This document shows positions 24,265-32,887 of a stretch of DNA of 64,000 nucleotides, in pieces. The stretch spans positions 62,001 through 126,000 of the forward strand of contig NZ_JAQMYP010000012.1 of assembly GCF_028369295.1 (NCBI RefSeq), in the 5' to 3' direction. Position 1 is the stretch's first letter, and each line of letters begins with the position of its first letter. The position numbers and the translations under genes were made by a program. This DNA comes from Streptomyces sp. HD (GTDB lineage Bacteria > Actinomycetota > Actinomycetes > Streptomycetales > Streptomycetaceae). The notes below the pieces were generated by a model. That model was given only the letters and a program-made list of their open reading frames with translations. It searched no databases and was not told the DNA's origin.

Positions 24265-24337
24265 CGCCGAAGGGGCCCGACCGGCGAACCGGGCGAGCCC
24301 CTTCCGAGGTTCAGGAGAACGACGAGAACGCCTTGGG
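24265..24337 (-). ncRNA. sodN 3'-UTR: candidate s-SodF-type small RNA and terminator
   Basis: Just after the sodN stop codon the RNA contains CGUUCUCCUGAAC, an anti-Shine-Dalgarno-like segment. A strong hairpin follows: GAAGGGG...CCCCTTC, with a second paired block GCCCG/CGGGC (arms at 24269-24276 and 24297-24304). In S. coelicolor a roughly 90-nt sRNA is processed from the sodN 3'-UTR and base-pairs with the leader of sodF mRNA, giving inverse regulation of Fe- and Ni-SOD through Nur. The layout here is the same. sodF is outside the window, so pairing cannot be tested. Confidence 0.6.
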
Positions 24338-24733
24338 TCAGGCCTTCTTGGTCTCCCAGAAGATCTTGTCGATCTGGGCGATGTAGTCCAGAGCCTTCTG
24401 ACCGGTGGCCGGGTCGGTCGAGCCCTTGGCGGCCGAGAGGGCCTTCAGGGCGTCGTTGACCAGCTGGTGCAGCTCCGGGTACTTCTCGAAGTGCGGGGGC
24501 TTGAAGTAGTCGCTCCAGAGCACCGAGACGTGGTGCTTCGCGAGCTCGGCGCGCTGCTCCTTGATGACGGTGGCGCGCGCCTGGAAGTGCGGGTCGTCGT
24601 TGGCGGCCATCTTTTCCTGCACGGCCTTCACCGACTCCGCCTCGATGCGGGCCTGGGCCGGGTCGTACACGCCGCAGGGCAGGTCGCAGTGCGCGCTGAC
24701 CTTGACCTTGGGGGCAAACAGGCGGGAAAGCAT
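24338..24733 (-). CDS. sodN: Nickel superoxide dismutase precursor
   Basis: The 131-residue precursor has a 14-residue leader (MLSRLFAPKVKVSA) followed by the nickel hook HCDLPCGVYDPAQA. After processing, His15 becomes the N-terminal ligand, with Cys16 and Cys20 binding nickel. The rest is the helical bundle typical of NiSOD (hexameric, cytoplasmic). It dismutates superoxide. The maturation protease gene sodX is divergent, 145 bp away. Expression in Streptomyces needs nickel and is controlled with sodF by the Fur-family regulator Nur. Length and hook match the family exactly. Confidence 0.98.
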   Translation of the reverse strand: MLSRLFAPKVKVSAHCDLPCGVYDPAQARIEAESVKAVQEKMAANDDPHFQARATVIKEQRAELAKHHVSVLWSDYFKPPHFEKYPELHQLVNDALKALSAAKGSTDPATGQKALDYIAQIDKIFWETKKA

Positions 24734-24878
24734 GGAGCATTCCTTCCTCGTGATCGTCTTCTCAGGTGGGACATTACTCCCTGCAAGACGGGTTTTCGCG
24801 AGTGCCCCCATGGGCTTAGGACAAAAGTCCAGGGTCAGACTGAGACTGGTGGAGGACCGTACCGGGGAGGTGCCGGGG

Positions 24879-25313
24879 ATGCCGGAGTTGTCGCAGGAGA
24901 CCGAGCGCGGGCGCGCGGGCCGGCCCTTCGGGTGGGCCGAGGTGACCGGGCCGTCGATGGTGCCCACGCTGTACCACGGCGATCTGCTCGTGGTGGTGCA
25001 CCGGGGCCGCATCAGGGCCGGCGACGTCGTCATCCTGCGCCATCCGTTCCAGCAGGACCTGCTCGTCGTCAAGCGCGCCGCGGAGCGGCGTGAGAGCGGA
25101 TGGTGGGTGCTGGGGGACAACGCCTACGCCGGGGGCGACAGCACCGACTACGGGGTGGTGCCGGACGAGCTGATCCTGGGCAGGGTCCGGCTCCGGTACC
25201 GGCCGCGCAAGCCGGATCAGCGATCGCCGTTCGCGCTTGCCCGGTGGGCGCTGTCGGCCGTGCGGCCGGTGTTCGCCGACCGGTCGGCCGCCAGGCGTTT
25301 GCGGGCCCGGTAG
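24879..25313 (+). CDS. sodX: Nickel-type superoxide dismutase maturation protease
   Basis: This 144-residue S26 signal-peptidase-like protein has the catalytic Ser in TGPSMVPTLYHGD and the Lys in LLVVKRAAE. GDNAYAGGDSTDYG is the conserved SPase box E. It removes the N-terminal leader of SodN to expose the nickel hook. Unlike true signal peptidases it lacks a clear N-terminal membrane anchor. It is divergent from sodN, as in other Streptomyces. Its 3' end overlaps the convergent next gene by 97 bp. The ATG at 24879 follows GGGGAGG. Confidence 0.94.
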   Translation: MPELSQETERGRAGRPFGWAEVTGPSMVPTLYHGDLLVVVHRGRIRAGDVVILRHPFQQDLLVVKRAAERRESGWWVLGDNAYAGGDSTDYGVVPDELILGRVRLRYRPRKPDQRSPFALARWALSAVRPVFADRSAARRLRAR

Positions 25314-25846
25314 GCGGCCACGTTGGCGCGGGTCGCGCAGCGGTCCGAGCAGTAGCGCCGGGAGCGGTTGGTGGACGTGTCCAGGTAGGCGTTGCGGCAC
25401 GGGCTCGCCTCACACAGGCCCAGACGGTCCACGCCGTACTCGGTGAGGTGGAAGGCCAGGCCCATCGCCGCGATCGCCGCGTAGCCCGCGGTCGCGTTCG
25501 ACGGATGGTCCGCCAGGTGCATGTGCCACAGGGGGCGGCCGTCGTCGTCCCGGAAGTCGTGGCCGGAGATCTGCGGGCTCACCGGGAACTCCAGCAGAAG
25601 CGAGTTCAACAGGTTCACGGCCAGTGCCTCGTCGCCCTTGTCCGCCGCCTCGAAGACCGCCCGCAGCCGTGCGCGGACCGAGCGGAAGCGGGTGACGTCG
25701 GCGTCGGTGGCGCGACGGCCCGCCTCCTGGCTGACGCCGAACAGATCGCGGACGGCCTCGACCGAGGTCAGTGAGTCCTTGCCCCGGGCCGGGTCCTCGC
25801 TGTTGACGAGTCGTACGGCGTAATCCGAGTAATAGGCCAGTTCCAC
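25217..25846 (-). CDS. CGNR zinc-finger regulator (ABATE domain)
   Basis: The 209-residue protein has an N-terminal ABATE-type domain (stress-related, helical). The C-terminal CGNR zinc finger follows, with GLCEASPCRNAYLDTS, RRYCSDRCATRANVAAYRAR (C..C and C..C ligands). These are thought to be DNA- or RNA-binding regulators; targets are unknown. The basic tail continues to residue 209. The GTG start has AAGGA at good spacing. The end overlaps sodX tail to tail over 25217-25313. Confidence 0.9.
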   Translation of the reverse strand: MELAYYSDYAVRLVNSEDPARGKDSLTSVEAVRDLFGVSQEAGRRATDADVTRFRSVRARLRAVFEAADKGDEALAVNLLNSLLLEFPVSPQISGHDFRDDDGRPLWHMHLADHPSNATAGYAAIAAMGLAFHLTEYGVDRLGLCEASPCRNAYLDTSTNRSRRYCSDRCATRANVAAYRARKRLAADRSANTGRTADSAHRASANGDR

Positions 25847-25945
25847 TTGTAGTCCTTACGGAGGCGTTCTATGGTCGTGGTGCGGTCGGGTAACAGCTGA
25901 TCGTGCTTCCAGGGTATTACGTGACGTGCGCTATGGAGGGGCTCG

Positions 25946-26719
25946 ATGACGGACACGGACATCACCACCACGACCGGAGCCGACTGGGCTGCCTGGCAGC
26001 AGAGCTGGGACCGGCAGCAGGAGTGGTACATGCCCGACCGCGAGGAACGCTTCCGGATCATGCTCGACATGGTCGAGGCCCTCGTCGGCCCCGCCCCGCG
26101 GGTGCTCGATCTCGCGTGCGGCACGGGAACCATCACCGCCCGGCTGCTCGACCGGTTCCCCGACGCCACCAGCACCGGGGTCGACCTCGACCCGGCGCTC
26201 CTCGCCATCGCGGAGGGCTCCTTCGCGGACGACGAGCGGGTCTCCTTCGTCACGGCCGACCTCAAGGACCCCGACTGGCCGGCGAAGCTGCCGTACGACT
26301 CGTTCGACGCCGTCCTGACCGCCACGGCCCTGCACTGGCTGCACCGTGAACCCCTCGCGGCCCTCTACGGTCAGGTCGCGGAACTCGTCCGCGACGGCGG
26401 TGTCTTCCTGAACGCGGACCACATGATCGACGAGACGACGCCCCGGATCAACGCGGCCGAGCGTGTCCAGCGCCACGCCCGTATGGATCAGGCCAAGGCG
26501 GACGGCGCCCTCGACTGGTCCGAGTGGTGGCAGCTGGCCGCCAAGGACCCGGTCCTCGCCGGGCCGACGGCCCGCCGCTTCGAGATCTACGGCGAGCACG
26601 CCGACGGCGACATGCCGTCCGCCCAGTGGCACGCGAGCGTGCTGCGCGAGAAGGGCTTCGGCGAGGCACGCCCGGTGTGGTGCTCACCGTCGGACACGCT
26701 GCTGCTCGCGCTGAAGTAG
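25946..26719 (+). CDS. Class I SAM-dependent methyltransferase
   Basis: The 257-residue protein has the SAM-binding motif VLDLACGTGTITARLL, then GVDLDPALLAIAEG (acidic loop for the ribose), and FDAVLTATALHWLH (motif IV region). It resembles trans-aconitate methyltransferase-like small-molecule enzymes, but the substrate is unknown. The start ATG is preceded by GGAGGGG. A strong hairpin terminator lies 40 bp past the stop, so it is monocistronic. Confidence 0.93.
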   Translation: MTDTDITTTTGADWAAWQQSWDRQQEWYMPDREERFRIMLDMVEALVGPAPRVLDLACGTGTITARLLDRFPDATSTGVDLDPALLAIAEGSFADDERVSFVTADLKDPDWPAKLPYDSFDAVLTATALHWLHREPLAALYGQVAELVRDGGVFLNADHMIDETTPRINAAERVQRHARMDQAKADGALDWSEWWQLAAKDPVLAGPTARRFEIYGEHADGDMPSAQWHASVLREKGFGEARPVWCSPSDTLLLALK

Positions 26720-26758
26720 GGCGCCGGGGGCCACGTCCTCGTGGCCGTACGGCGAGCT

Positions 26759-26789
26759 GGAGGCGGTACGAGAAATTCGTACCGCCTCC
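26759..26789. terminator. Hairpin terminator after the methyltransferase gene
   Basis: A perfect 13-bp stem (GGAGGCGGTACGA / TCGTACCGCCTCC) closes a 5-nt loop GAAAT. Its core GCGGTACGA...TCGTACCGC recurs in the terminator at 28078-28118, so the two hairpins bracket the sigma/anti-sigma pair. Confidence 0.88.
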
Positions 26790-26867
26790 ACTGCGTCCGG
26801 CAAGGCCTCCCGCCGCACTGGAAGGAGTGAGACGGTCCCTACCGGAAGGGGCGGGAGAGGGGGCGGG

Positions 26868-27356
26868 ATGACGGGGGGCGCGGAAGCGTCACTGCATGCC
26901 TTCGTCGAGGGCAGACGGACGGCCCTGTTCCGCAGCGCCTATCTGCTGTGCGGCAACCGGGACGAGGCGGAGGACCTCGTCCAGACCACGCTGGTCAAGG
27001 TCGTCCTCGGCGCACGCCGGCACCCGCACCTGGACAACCTCGACGCCTATGCGCGCAAGACGCTGGTGAACACCTTCATCGCCGCCCGCCGGCGTTTCTG
27101 GCGGCGCGAGCAGGCGTACGGCGAGCTGCCGGACGTGCCGGAGCGGTCGGTGGACAACGACACCGGCGTCATGGTCCGGGCCGCCCTCGCACAGCTCGCG
27201 CCCAAGCAGCGGGCCGTGCTCGTGCTGCGCTACTGGGAGGACCTCAGCGTCGCCGACACCGCCGAGTTGCTCGGCATGCGGGAGAGCACGGTCAAGAGCC
27301 ACACGGCGAGGGGGCTCGCGGCACTGCGGGCCGCGGTGCGGGAGGAACACGTATGA
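26868..27356 (+). CDS. SigE-family ECF RNA polymerase sigma factor
   Basis: The 162-residue ECF sigma factor has region 2 (AYLLCGNRDEAEDLVQTTLVKV, with LDAYARKTLVNTFIAARR) and region 4 (LAPKQRAVLVLRYWEDLS, VADTAELLGMRESTVKSHTA). It is typical of the SigE/SigM-like group abundant in Streptomyces. The next gene overlaps by ATGA and encodes a one-helix membrane protein, presumably its regulator. The ribosome site is GAGAGGGGGCGGG. The signal is unknown. Confidence 0.94.
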   Translation: MTGGAEASLHAFVEGRRTALFRSAYLLCGNRDEAEDLVQTTLVKVVLGARRHPHLDNLDAYARKTLVNTFIAARRRFWRREQAYGELPDVPERSVDNDTGVMVRAALAQLAPKQRAVLVLRYWEDLSVADTAELLGMRESTVKSHTARGLAALRAAVREEHV

Positions 27357-28066
27357 GCGGGGACGACGTCAGCGAGGTGCCGTGGGCGACGGAGCTGCTG
27401 GGGCGGGCCCTCAGGGGTGTTGCGATGCCGTCCGGTCCCGGTGCGGACGCGGTGTTCGCGCGGGTGGCGCGGATGCGGTGGCGCCGGCGGGGGGCGGTCG
27501 CGGCGGCCGTGGCCGCGGTGAGCCTGACGGCCGGGATCGGGGCGCTGCCGGGGAACGGCCGGGAGCCGGCGGGGATCGCGGACCCGCAGCCCGGATCCAG
27601 GGTGGACCGGCTGGCGAAGCTGCTGCCGCCCGGAACCGGCAGGATCCGCGAGGTCCGGCACGTCGTGGGCGAAGGGCCGTACGACGGGGTCTACGCGGTC
27701 TACAAGGACGGCGGCGTCGGGTATCTCAACTTCCAGGTCCTCCCGGGCCGGCGGGAGGACTGGCCGGTACCGCTCGGGGAGCACTGCTCGTCGTACGTCC
27801 CCGGGACGGCGGCGACCTGCGTCCCCGAGACACTGCCGAACGGCGATCAGCGCGAGTCCACCGAGCTGGCGCGGGAGATCCGTAGCGGTGGCCGGACATG
27901 GGAGCCCTTTCGTGCCGTGCGGCTCTTCACGCAGGGCTACACGGTCATGATCAAGGCCGGCAGCGGGTTCGACGCCAGGCGGACGCTGGGACCGGCGCTG
28001 GACGCCCCGCCGCTGACCGCAGATCAGCTGCGAGAAGTGGTGACGGCGCCACAGCTGTTGCCGTAG
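27353..28066 (+). CDS. Membrane-anchored protein, probable anti-sigma regulator
   Basis: The 237-residue protein is translationally coupled to the ECF gene (ATGA). A 43-residue cytoplasmic part (MSGDDVSEVPWATELLGRAL) ends in RMRWRRRG. One transmembrane helix follows (about 47-66), then an extracytoplasmic domain of about 170 residues with three cysteines, two of them in EHCSSYVPGTAATC. The layout is that of anti-sigma factors of SigE-type ECFs, although no zinc-binding HxxxCxxC motif is present in the cytoplasmic segment. The role is therefore inferred from context. Confidence 0.8.
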   Translation: MSGDDVSEVPWATELLGRALRGVAMPSGPGADAVFARVARMRWRRRGAVAAAVAAVSLTAGIGALPGNGREPAGIADPQPGSRVDRLAKLLPPGTGRIREVRHVVGEGPYDGVYAVYKDGGVGYLNFQVLPGRREDWPVPLGEHCSSYVPGTAATCVPETLPNGDQRESTELAREIRSGGRTWEPFRAVRLFTQGYTVMIKAGSGFDARRTLGPALDAPPLTADQLREVVTAPQLLP

Positions 28067-28077
28067 GCCGAGCACAT

Positions 28078-28118
28078 GGTGAAGGGGCGGTACGAGGATC
28101 TCGTACCGCCCCTTCACC
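28078..28118. terminator. Long bidirectional hairpin terminator
   Basis: A perfect 18-bp stem (GGTGAAGGGGCGGTACGA / TCGTACCGCCCCTTCACC) closes a 5-nt loop GGATC, between the convergent anti-sigma and glutamate-transporter genes. Confidence 0.95.
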
Positions 28119-28127
28119 GTCGTACCG

Positions 28128-28889
28128 TCAGAGCACCTTGGACAGGAACGCCTGCGTCCGCTCGTGCTGCGGGTTGGTCAGGACCTCGCGCGGGTCGCCG
28201 GACTCGACGACCACGCCGCCGTCCATGAAGACCAGGCTGTCGCCGACCTCGCGGGCGAAGCCCATCTCGTGGGTCACGACGACCATCGTCATACCGGACT
28301 CGGCGAGGTCGCGCATGACGTCGAGGACGTCACCGACCAGCTCCGGGTCGAGGGCCGAGGTCGGCTCGTCGAACAGCATCAGCTTCGGGTCCATCGCCAG
28401 CGCACGGGCGATGGCGACGCGCTGCTGCTGGCCGCCGGAGAGCTGGGAGGGGTAGTTCCCGGCCTTGTCGGCGAGGCCGACTCGGTCGAGCAGTTCCTTC
28501 GCGCGCTCCCTGGCCTGGGCCTTGCTCACGCCCTTGACCTGGATCGGCGCCTCGATGACGTTCTCCAGCGCCGTCATGTGCGGGAACAGGTTGAACCGCT
28601 GGAACACCATGCCGATGTCCCGGCGCTTCACCGCGACCTCGCTGTCCTTGAGCTCGTACAGCTTGTCGCCCTTCTGGCGGTAGCCGACCAGCTCGCCGTC
28701 GACGTACAGCCGACCGGCGTTGATCTTCTCCAGGTGGTTGATGCACCTCAGGAAGGTGGACTTGCCGGAGCCGGAGGGGCCGATGAGGCAGAAGACCTCG
28801 CCGGACTTCACCTCCAGGTCGATGCCCTTGAGCACCTCGACGAGCCCGAAGGACTTGTGGACGCCTTCGGCCTTCACCATGGCGGTCAT
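28128..28889 (-). CDS. gluA: Glutamate-type amino-acid ABC transporter ATP-binding protein
   Basis: The 253-residue ABC ATPase has Walker [10 protein letters not shown], the Q-loop in [11 protein letters not shown], signature [19 protein letters not shown], Walker [15 protein letters not shown] and the H-loop VVVTHEMG. The [12 protein letters not shown] region is typical of polar amino acid (GluA/GlnQ) importers. It overlaps the permease gene by 4 bp (ATGA). Together with the permease and the binding protein it forms one minus-strand operon. Specificity for glutamate is from family resemblance only. Confidence 0.93.
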   Translation of the reverse strand: MTAMVKAEGVHKSFGLVEVLKGIDLEVKSGEVFCLIGPSGSGKSTFLRCINHLEKINAGRLYVDGELVGYRQKGDKLYELKDSEVAVKRRDIGMVFQRFNLFPHMTALENVIEAPIQVKGVSKAQARERAKELLDRVGLADKAGNYPSQLSGGQQQRVAIARALAMDPKLMLFDEPTSALDPELVGDVLDVMRDLAESGMTMVVVTHEMGFAREVGDSLVFMDGGVVVESGDPREVLTNPQHERTQAFLSKVL

Positions 28890-29827
28890 GCGGCACCTCC
28901 CGCCGACGAACGGTTCGACAGGGACAGCAGGTTCGCCCTGATCTTCTGGAACGGGGTCGCCGGCAGGCTGCGGCTGGAGCCTCGGGCGTAGTACCGCTCC
29001 AGGTAGTACTGGCCGACGCTGAAGATCGACGTCAGCAGCAGGTACCAGGCCGCGGCCAGGAACAGCATCTCGGCGGGGGCGCCGGAGGTCTGGCCGATGT
29101 CCTGGGCGACGCGCAACAGCTCGGAGTACTGGACGACCGACACCAGCGAGGTCGTCTTCAGCATGTTGATGACCTCGTTGCCCGTCGGCGGCACGATCAC
29201 GCGCATCGCCTGCGGGATGACGATCCGGCGCAGCGTCTTGCTGTGGCTCATGCCCAGCGCGTGCGCCGCCTCGGTCTGGCCCTCGTCGACCGCGAGCAGA
29301 CCGGCACGGCAGATCTCCGCCATGTACGCGGCCTCGTTGAGCCCCAGGCCGAGCAGCGCCGTCAGGAACGGGGTCATGAAGTCCGACCACTCGTTCTTGT
29401 AGATCGGGCCGAGGTTGATGTACTCGAAGACCAGGCCCAGGTTGAACCAGACGATCAGCTGGACCAGGACCGGTGTGCCGCGGAAGAACCAGATGTAGAA
29501 CCACGCGATGGACGAGGTCACCGGGTTCCGCGACAGCCGCATCACCGCGAGCATGATGCCGCCGACGATGCCGATCACCATGGACAGGACGGTCAGCAGG
29601 AGGGTCTTGCCCACACCGCTGAGGACGCGGTCGTTGAAGAAGTAGTCCGGGATCGCACCCCAGTTGATCTTGCCCTGGGAGAACGCGTACACGACGGCGC
29701 CCAGCAGGGCGAGCGCGACGACGGCGGTGACGTACCGCCCGTAGTGACGGACCGGGATGGCCTTGATGGCCTCCGGGCCGGCCGGCGGGGTGTCCGCCGG
29801 CCCGTCCGTCTTGTTGATCTCAGTCAC
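28886..29827 (-). CDS. Amino-acid ABC transporter permease (HisMQ-type)
   Basis: The 313-residue protein has a hydrophilic N-terminal extension ([15 protein letters not shown]) and five or six transmembrane helices (first at about 32-50). The HisM/HisQ motif region is present: [39 protein letters not shown], and [20 protein letters not shown] (EAA loop contacting the ATPase). This single permease contains one domain and probably works as a homodimer, unlike GluCD pairs. It lies between the ATPase and binding protein genes. Confidence 0.95.
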   Translation of the reverse strand: MTEINKTDGPADTPPAGPEAIKAIPVRHYGRYVTAVVALALLGAVVYAFSQGKINWGAIPDYFFNDRVLSGVGKTLLLTVLSMVIGIVGGIMLAVMRLSRNPVTSSIAWFYIWFFRGTPVLVQLIVWFNLGLVFEYINLGPIYKNEWSDFMTPFLTALLGLGLNEAAYMAEICRAGLLAVDEGQTEAAHALGMSHSKTLRRIVIPQAMRVIVPPTGNEVINMLKTTSLVSVVQYSELLRVAQDIGQTSGAPAEMLFLAAAWYLLLTSIFSVGQYYLERYYARGSSRSLPATPFQKIRANLLSLSNRSSAGGAA

Positions 29828-29859
29828 GGATATTGCCTTTCAGTGCCCGCTGCGCGCGG

Positions 29860-30819
29860 TCACTTGCCTCCGTTGATGGTGGCCTCGGTCACGGAGCCGT
29901 CCTCGACGCCCCACTTCTTGATGACCTTCTCGTACTCGCCGTTCTTGATGATGGCGTCCAGCGCGGCCTTCAGCGCGTCACGCAGCTGGGTGTTGCTCTT
30001 GGCCACCGCGATGCCGTACGGGGCGGCCTCGACCTGCTCGCCGACCAGCTGGAAGTCGTTGCCGCCGCCGGAGGTCTTCACGGCGTACGCGGCCACGGGG
30101 AAGTCGGAGGAACCGGCGTCCGCACCGCCCGCGCGCAGGCGGGTCTGGGCCTGCTGGTCGTTGTCGAAGGACTCGATGGAGATCGTCTTGCCACCGGTGC
30201 ACTTCTTCGCCTCGCTCTTGGCGAGGTCCTCGGAAGTCGTGCCGCGCTGCACGACGATCTTCTTGCCGCACAGGTCCGACCAGGTCTTGATGTCGGTGTT
30301 CTTGCCCTTCTGGGTGTAGATCGAGACACCGGCCGTGAAGTAGTCGACGAAGTCGACGCCCTCACCGACCTTCTTGCCCGTCTCGGAGTCGATGCCCTCC
30401 TGACGGTCCTTGGTGTCGGTCATCGCGGACATCGCGATGTCGTAGCGCTTGGAGCGCAGACCGGTGATCAGGCTGTCGAAGGTGCCGTTCTCGAACTCGA
30501 ACGTCACACCGAGCTGCTTGCCCATGGCGGCGGCGAGGTCGGGGTCGATGCCGACCGTCTTGCCGGAGCTGTCCTTGAACTCGACCGGCGCGTACGCGAT
30601 GTCCGAGCCGACCTTGATGACTCCCTTGTCGCGGATCGCCTGGGGCAGCTTGTCGGCCAGCGGGGCGCCGGCCGTGGCGGTGTCGGTGCTGTCCGAGCCG
30701 CCGCCCTTGGTCTGGTCACCGCAACCGGTGAGCATCAGAGCGCCTGCGACCGCGATCGCACCTACCGCGGCTGCCCTGGAGCGCGCGGCGGAGGTACGGC
30801 GGGTGGAGCGTGCGGTCAT
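29860..30819 (-). CDS. Amino-acid ABC transporter substrate-binding lipoprotein
   Basis: The 319-residue SBP_bac_3 protein has a lipoprotein signal with basic n-region (STRRTSAARSR), a hydrophobic core (AAAVGAIAVAGALML) and lipobox LTGC (Cys33). The ligand-binding core starts at VIKVGSDIAYAPVEFKDSSG, with YDIAMSAMTDTKDRQEG and KIVVQRGTTSEDLA. It captures a polar amino acid outside the membrane for the permease. It is the first gene of the three-gene operon, and its upstream region is the long intergenic stretch to the malic enzyme. Confidence 0.95.
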   Translation of the reverse strand: MTARSTRRTSAARSRAAAVGAIAVAGALMLTGCGDQTKGGGSDSTDTATAGAPLADKLPQAIRDKGVIKVGSDIAYAPVEFKDSSGKTVGIDPDLAAAMGKQLGVTFEFENGTFDSLITGLRSKRYDIAMSAMTDTKDRQEGIDSETGKKVGEGVDFVDYFTAGVSIYTQKGKNTDIKTWSDLCGKKIVVQRGTTSEDLAKSEAKKCTGGKTISIESFDNDQQAQTRLRAGGADAGSSDFPVAAYAVKTSGGGNDFQLVGEQVEAAPYGIAVAKSNTQLRDALKAALDAIIKNGEYEKVIKKWGVEDGSVTEATINGGK

Positions 30820-31467
30820 GGTGGGTTCCTCCGGCGGATGGGTGGAGTTGCCGATGGGGCCGGCACCTGCCGATGGGCGGCAGGTGCCTTGGTTTCGTAG
30901 GTCGACGGGAACACACGCCTTCGAGTGTCGCGACCCCGTGTGATTACGGCATCTTGCCATTCGGACTGAGCCATTCAGGGCGCCCGCCATGTCAAAATCG
31001 GATAACGGGTTACCCCCGAAACCGCATCAGGCCGGTACATCACGACCGGACCTTCTACGGGAATCCTTGCTTCCGGCCGAAGGATCTTCGGTGCCGCTCG
31101 GAATGCGGACCGGGCATGTGCCGGGTTTGCGGTCTTCGGTTGTCTTTCGCGGCTTGTGATGTTGATTGTCCACTTATCCGGCCATGAATCACAGCGGTTT
31201 CGCCGTCGGGTCGTGTCCGATTCGTGTCATCGCGGCCGGGCGTTTCCCTTGCCGTCGTGTGATCTTGCACGTATTGGACTCGTCGTCGGTACCGTCCGTC
31301 CGGTAAGAAGGTTCTTTACACCCCTCATCCGGGGCTCAGGGCGCGTGTGCGGCGCGCCCATCGCGCATGACCCGTACGCATCAACAGATCGGGGCATGTG
31401 CGGTCCCGCCCACCCCTCACCAGGAGTGGCCACCCTCAACCAATGAAGATTTAAGGGGTAAAACAAA
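30820..31467. other. 648-bp divergent intergenic region
   Basis: The longest gene-free stretch of the window separates the transporter operon from the malic enzyme gene. It is clearly poorer in GC than its surroundings. Open frames are short and irregular (for example 30810-31187) with no coding bias. It presumably holds two promoters and leader sequences; a small RNA is possible, but no hairpin strong enough to support one was found by eye. Confidence 0.5.
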
Positions 31468-32691
31468 GTGGCAGCGGAGATCGTCAATCCTCGAAGCGAC
31501 AGCAATACGGATCAGGAGGCCGGGGGCGAGCCCCTGGATTCCTTCGATCCGGCGTTCGCGCTGCACCGCGGCGGCAAGATGGCCGTGCAGGCCACCGTGC
31601 CGGTGCGTGACAAGGACGACCTGTCCCTCGCATACACACCCGGCGTGGCGCGCGTGTGCACCGCGATCGCCGAGCAGCCGGAGCTCGTCCACGATTACAC
31701 GTGGAAGTCGTCCGTGGTGGCCGTGGTCACCGACGGCACGGCGGTGCTCGGGCTCGGGGACATCGGTCCGGAGGCCTCCCTTCCCGTGATGGAAGGCAAG
31801 GCGATTCTGTTCAAGCAGTTCGGCGGCGTGGACGCGGTCCCGATCGCGCTCGACTGCACGGACGTCGACGAGATCGTCGAGACGGTGGTGCGACTCGCCC
31901 CGTCCTTCGGCGGCGTGAACCTGGAGGACATCTCGGCACCGCGGTGCTTCGAGATCGAGCGCAAGCTCCAGGAGCGGGTCGACATCCCGGTCTTCCATGA
32001 CGACCAGCACGGTACGGCGGTCGTGACGCTGGCGGCCCTGCGGAACGCGGCGCGGCTGAGCGGGCGGGCCATCGGGGATCTGCGGGCCGTCATCTCGGGC
32101 GCGGGCGCGGCCGGCGTCGCCATCGCGAAGATGCTGATCGAGGCCGGTATCGGTGATGTGGCCGTCGCGGACCGCAAGGGCGTCGTCTCGGCCGACCGGG
32201 ACGACCTGACGTCCGTCAAGCGCGAGGTCGCCGGGTTCACCAACAAGGCCGGCATCACCGGGTCGCTGGAGGCGGCTCTGGAGGGTGCGGACGTTTTCAT
32301 CGGCGTCTCCGGCGGTACGGTCGCGGAGGCGGCGGTGGCTTCGATGGCGGAGGGCGCGTTCGTCTTCGCCATGGCCAACCCGAACCCCGAGGTGCACCCC
32401 GACGTCGCGCACAAGTACGCGGCGGTCGTGGCCACCGGGCGGTCGGACTTCCCGAACCAGATCAACAACGTGCTGGCGTTCCCCGGAATCTTCGCCGGGG
32501 CGCTGCAGGTGCGGGCCTCCCGGATCACCGAGGGGATGAAGATCGCCGCCGCTGAGGCGCTGGCGGGTGTGGTGGGGGACGACCTCGCCGCGGACTACGT
32601 CATCCCGTCGCCGTTCGACGAGCGGGTCGCTCCGGCGGTCACCGCGGCTGTCGCCGCTGCGGCTCGCGCGGAGGGCGTCGCTCGGCGCTGA
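31468..32691 (+). CDS. NAD(P)-dependent malic enzyme
   Basis: The 407-residue malic enzyme of the short bacterial type has the N-terminal domain with [38 protein letters not shown] and [19 protein letters not shown] (metal site). [15 protein letters not shown] leads into the NAD-binding domain with [12 protein letters not shown]. It oxidatively decarboxylates malate to pyruvate in the cytoplasm, with reducing power as product. Streptomyces has separate NAD and NADP enzymes; coenzyme choice cannot be read with certainty. The GTG start follows AAGGGG. A strong hairpin terminator follows. Confidence 0.96.
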   Translation: MAAEIVNPRSDSNTDQEAGGEPLDSFDPAFALHRGGKMAVQATVPVRDKDDLSLAYTPGVARVCTAIAEQPELVHDYTWKSSVVAVVTDGTAVLGLGDIGPEASLPVMEGKAILFKQFGGVDAVPIALDCTDVDEIVETVVRLAPSFGGVNLEDISAPRCFEIERKLQERVDIPVFHDDQHGTAVVTLAALRNAARLSGRAIGDLRAVISGAGAAGVAIAKMLIEAGIGDVAVADRKGVVSADRDDLTSVKREVAGFTNKAGITGSLEAALEGADVFIGVSGGTVAEAAVASMAEGAFVFAMANPNPEVHPDVAHKYAAVVATGRSDFPNQINNVLAFPGIFAGALQVRASRITEGMKIAAAEALAGVVGDDLAADYVIPSPFDERVAPAVTAAVAAAARAEGVARR

Positions 32692-32711
32692 CGCGTGGAG
32701 CCTGCCTGCTG

Positions 32712-32741
32712 AATGGCCCCGCCCGGGTGGGCGGGGCCATT
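32712..32741 (+). terminator. Rho-independent terminator of the malic enzyme gene
   Basis: A perfect 13-bp stem (AATGGCCCCGCCC / GGGCGGGGCCATT) closes the 4-nt loop GGGT and is followed by a short T-rich tail TCTTT. Confidence 0.95.
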
Positions 32742-32887
32742 TCTTTACCTTGGGGCGGGGCTGTCCGGGTGGTTTCGTGTGCGTCCCGTTCAGGTGCCCG
32801 GCCCCACACCGGTCCCTTTGGCAACAGGGCGTGTCTCACAAGGCCGCGTGGTTCCGTCGGGCGGTGGGGGAGCCTATCGTCAAGGTC

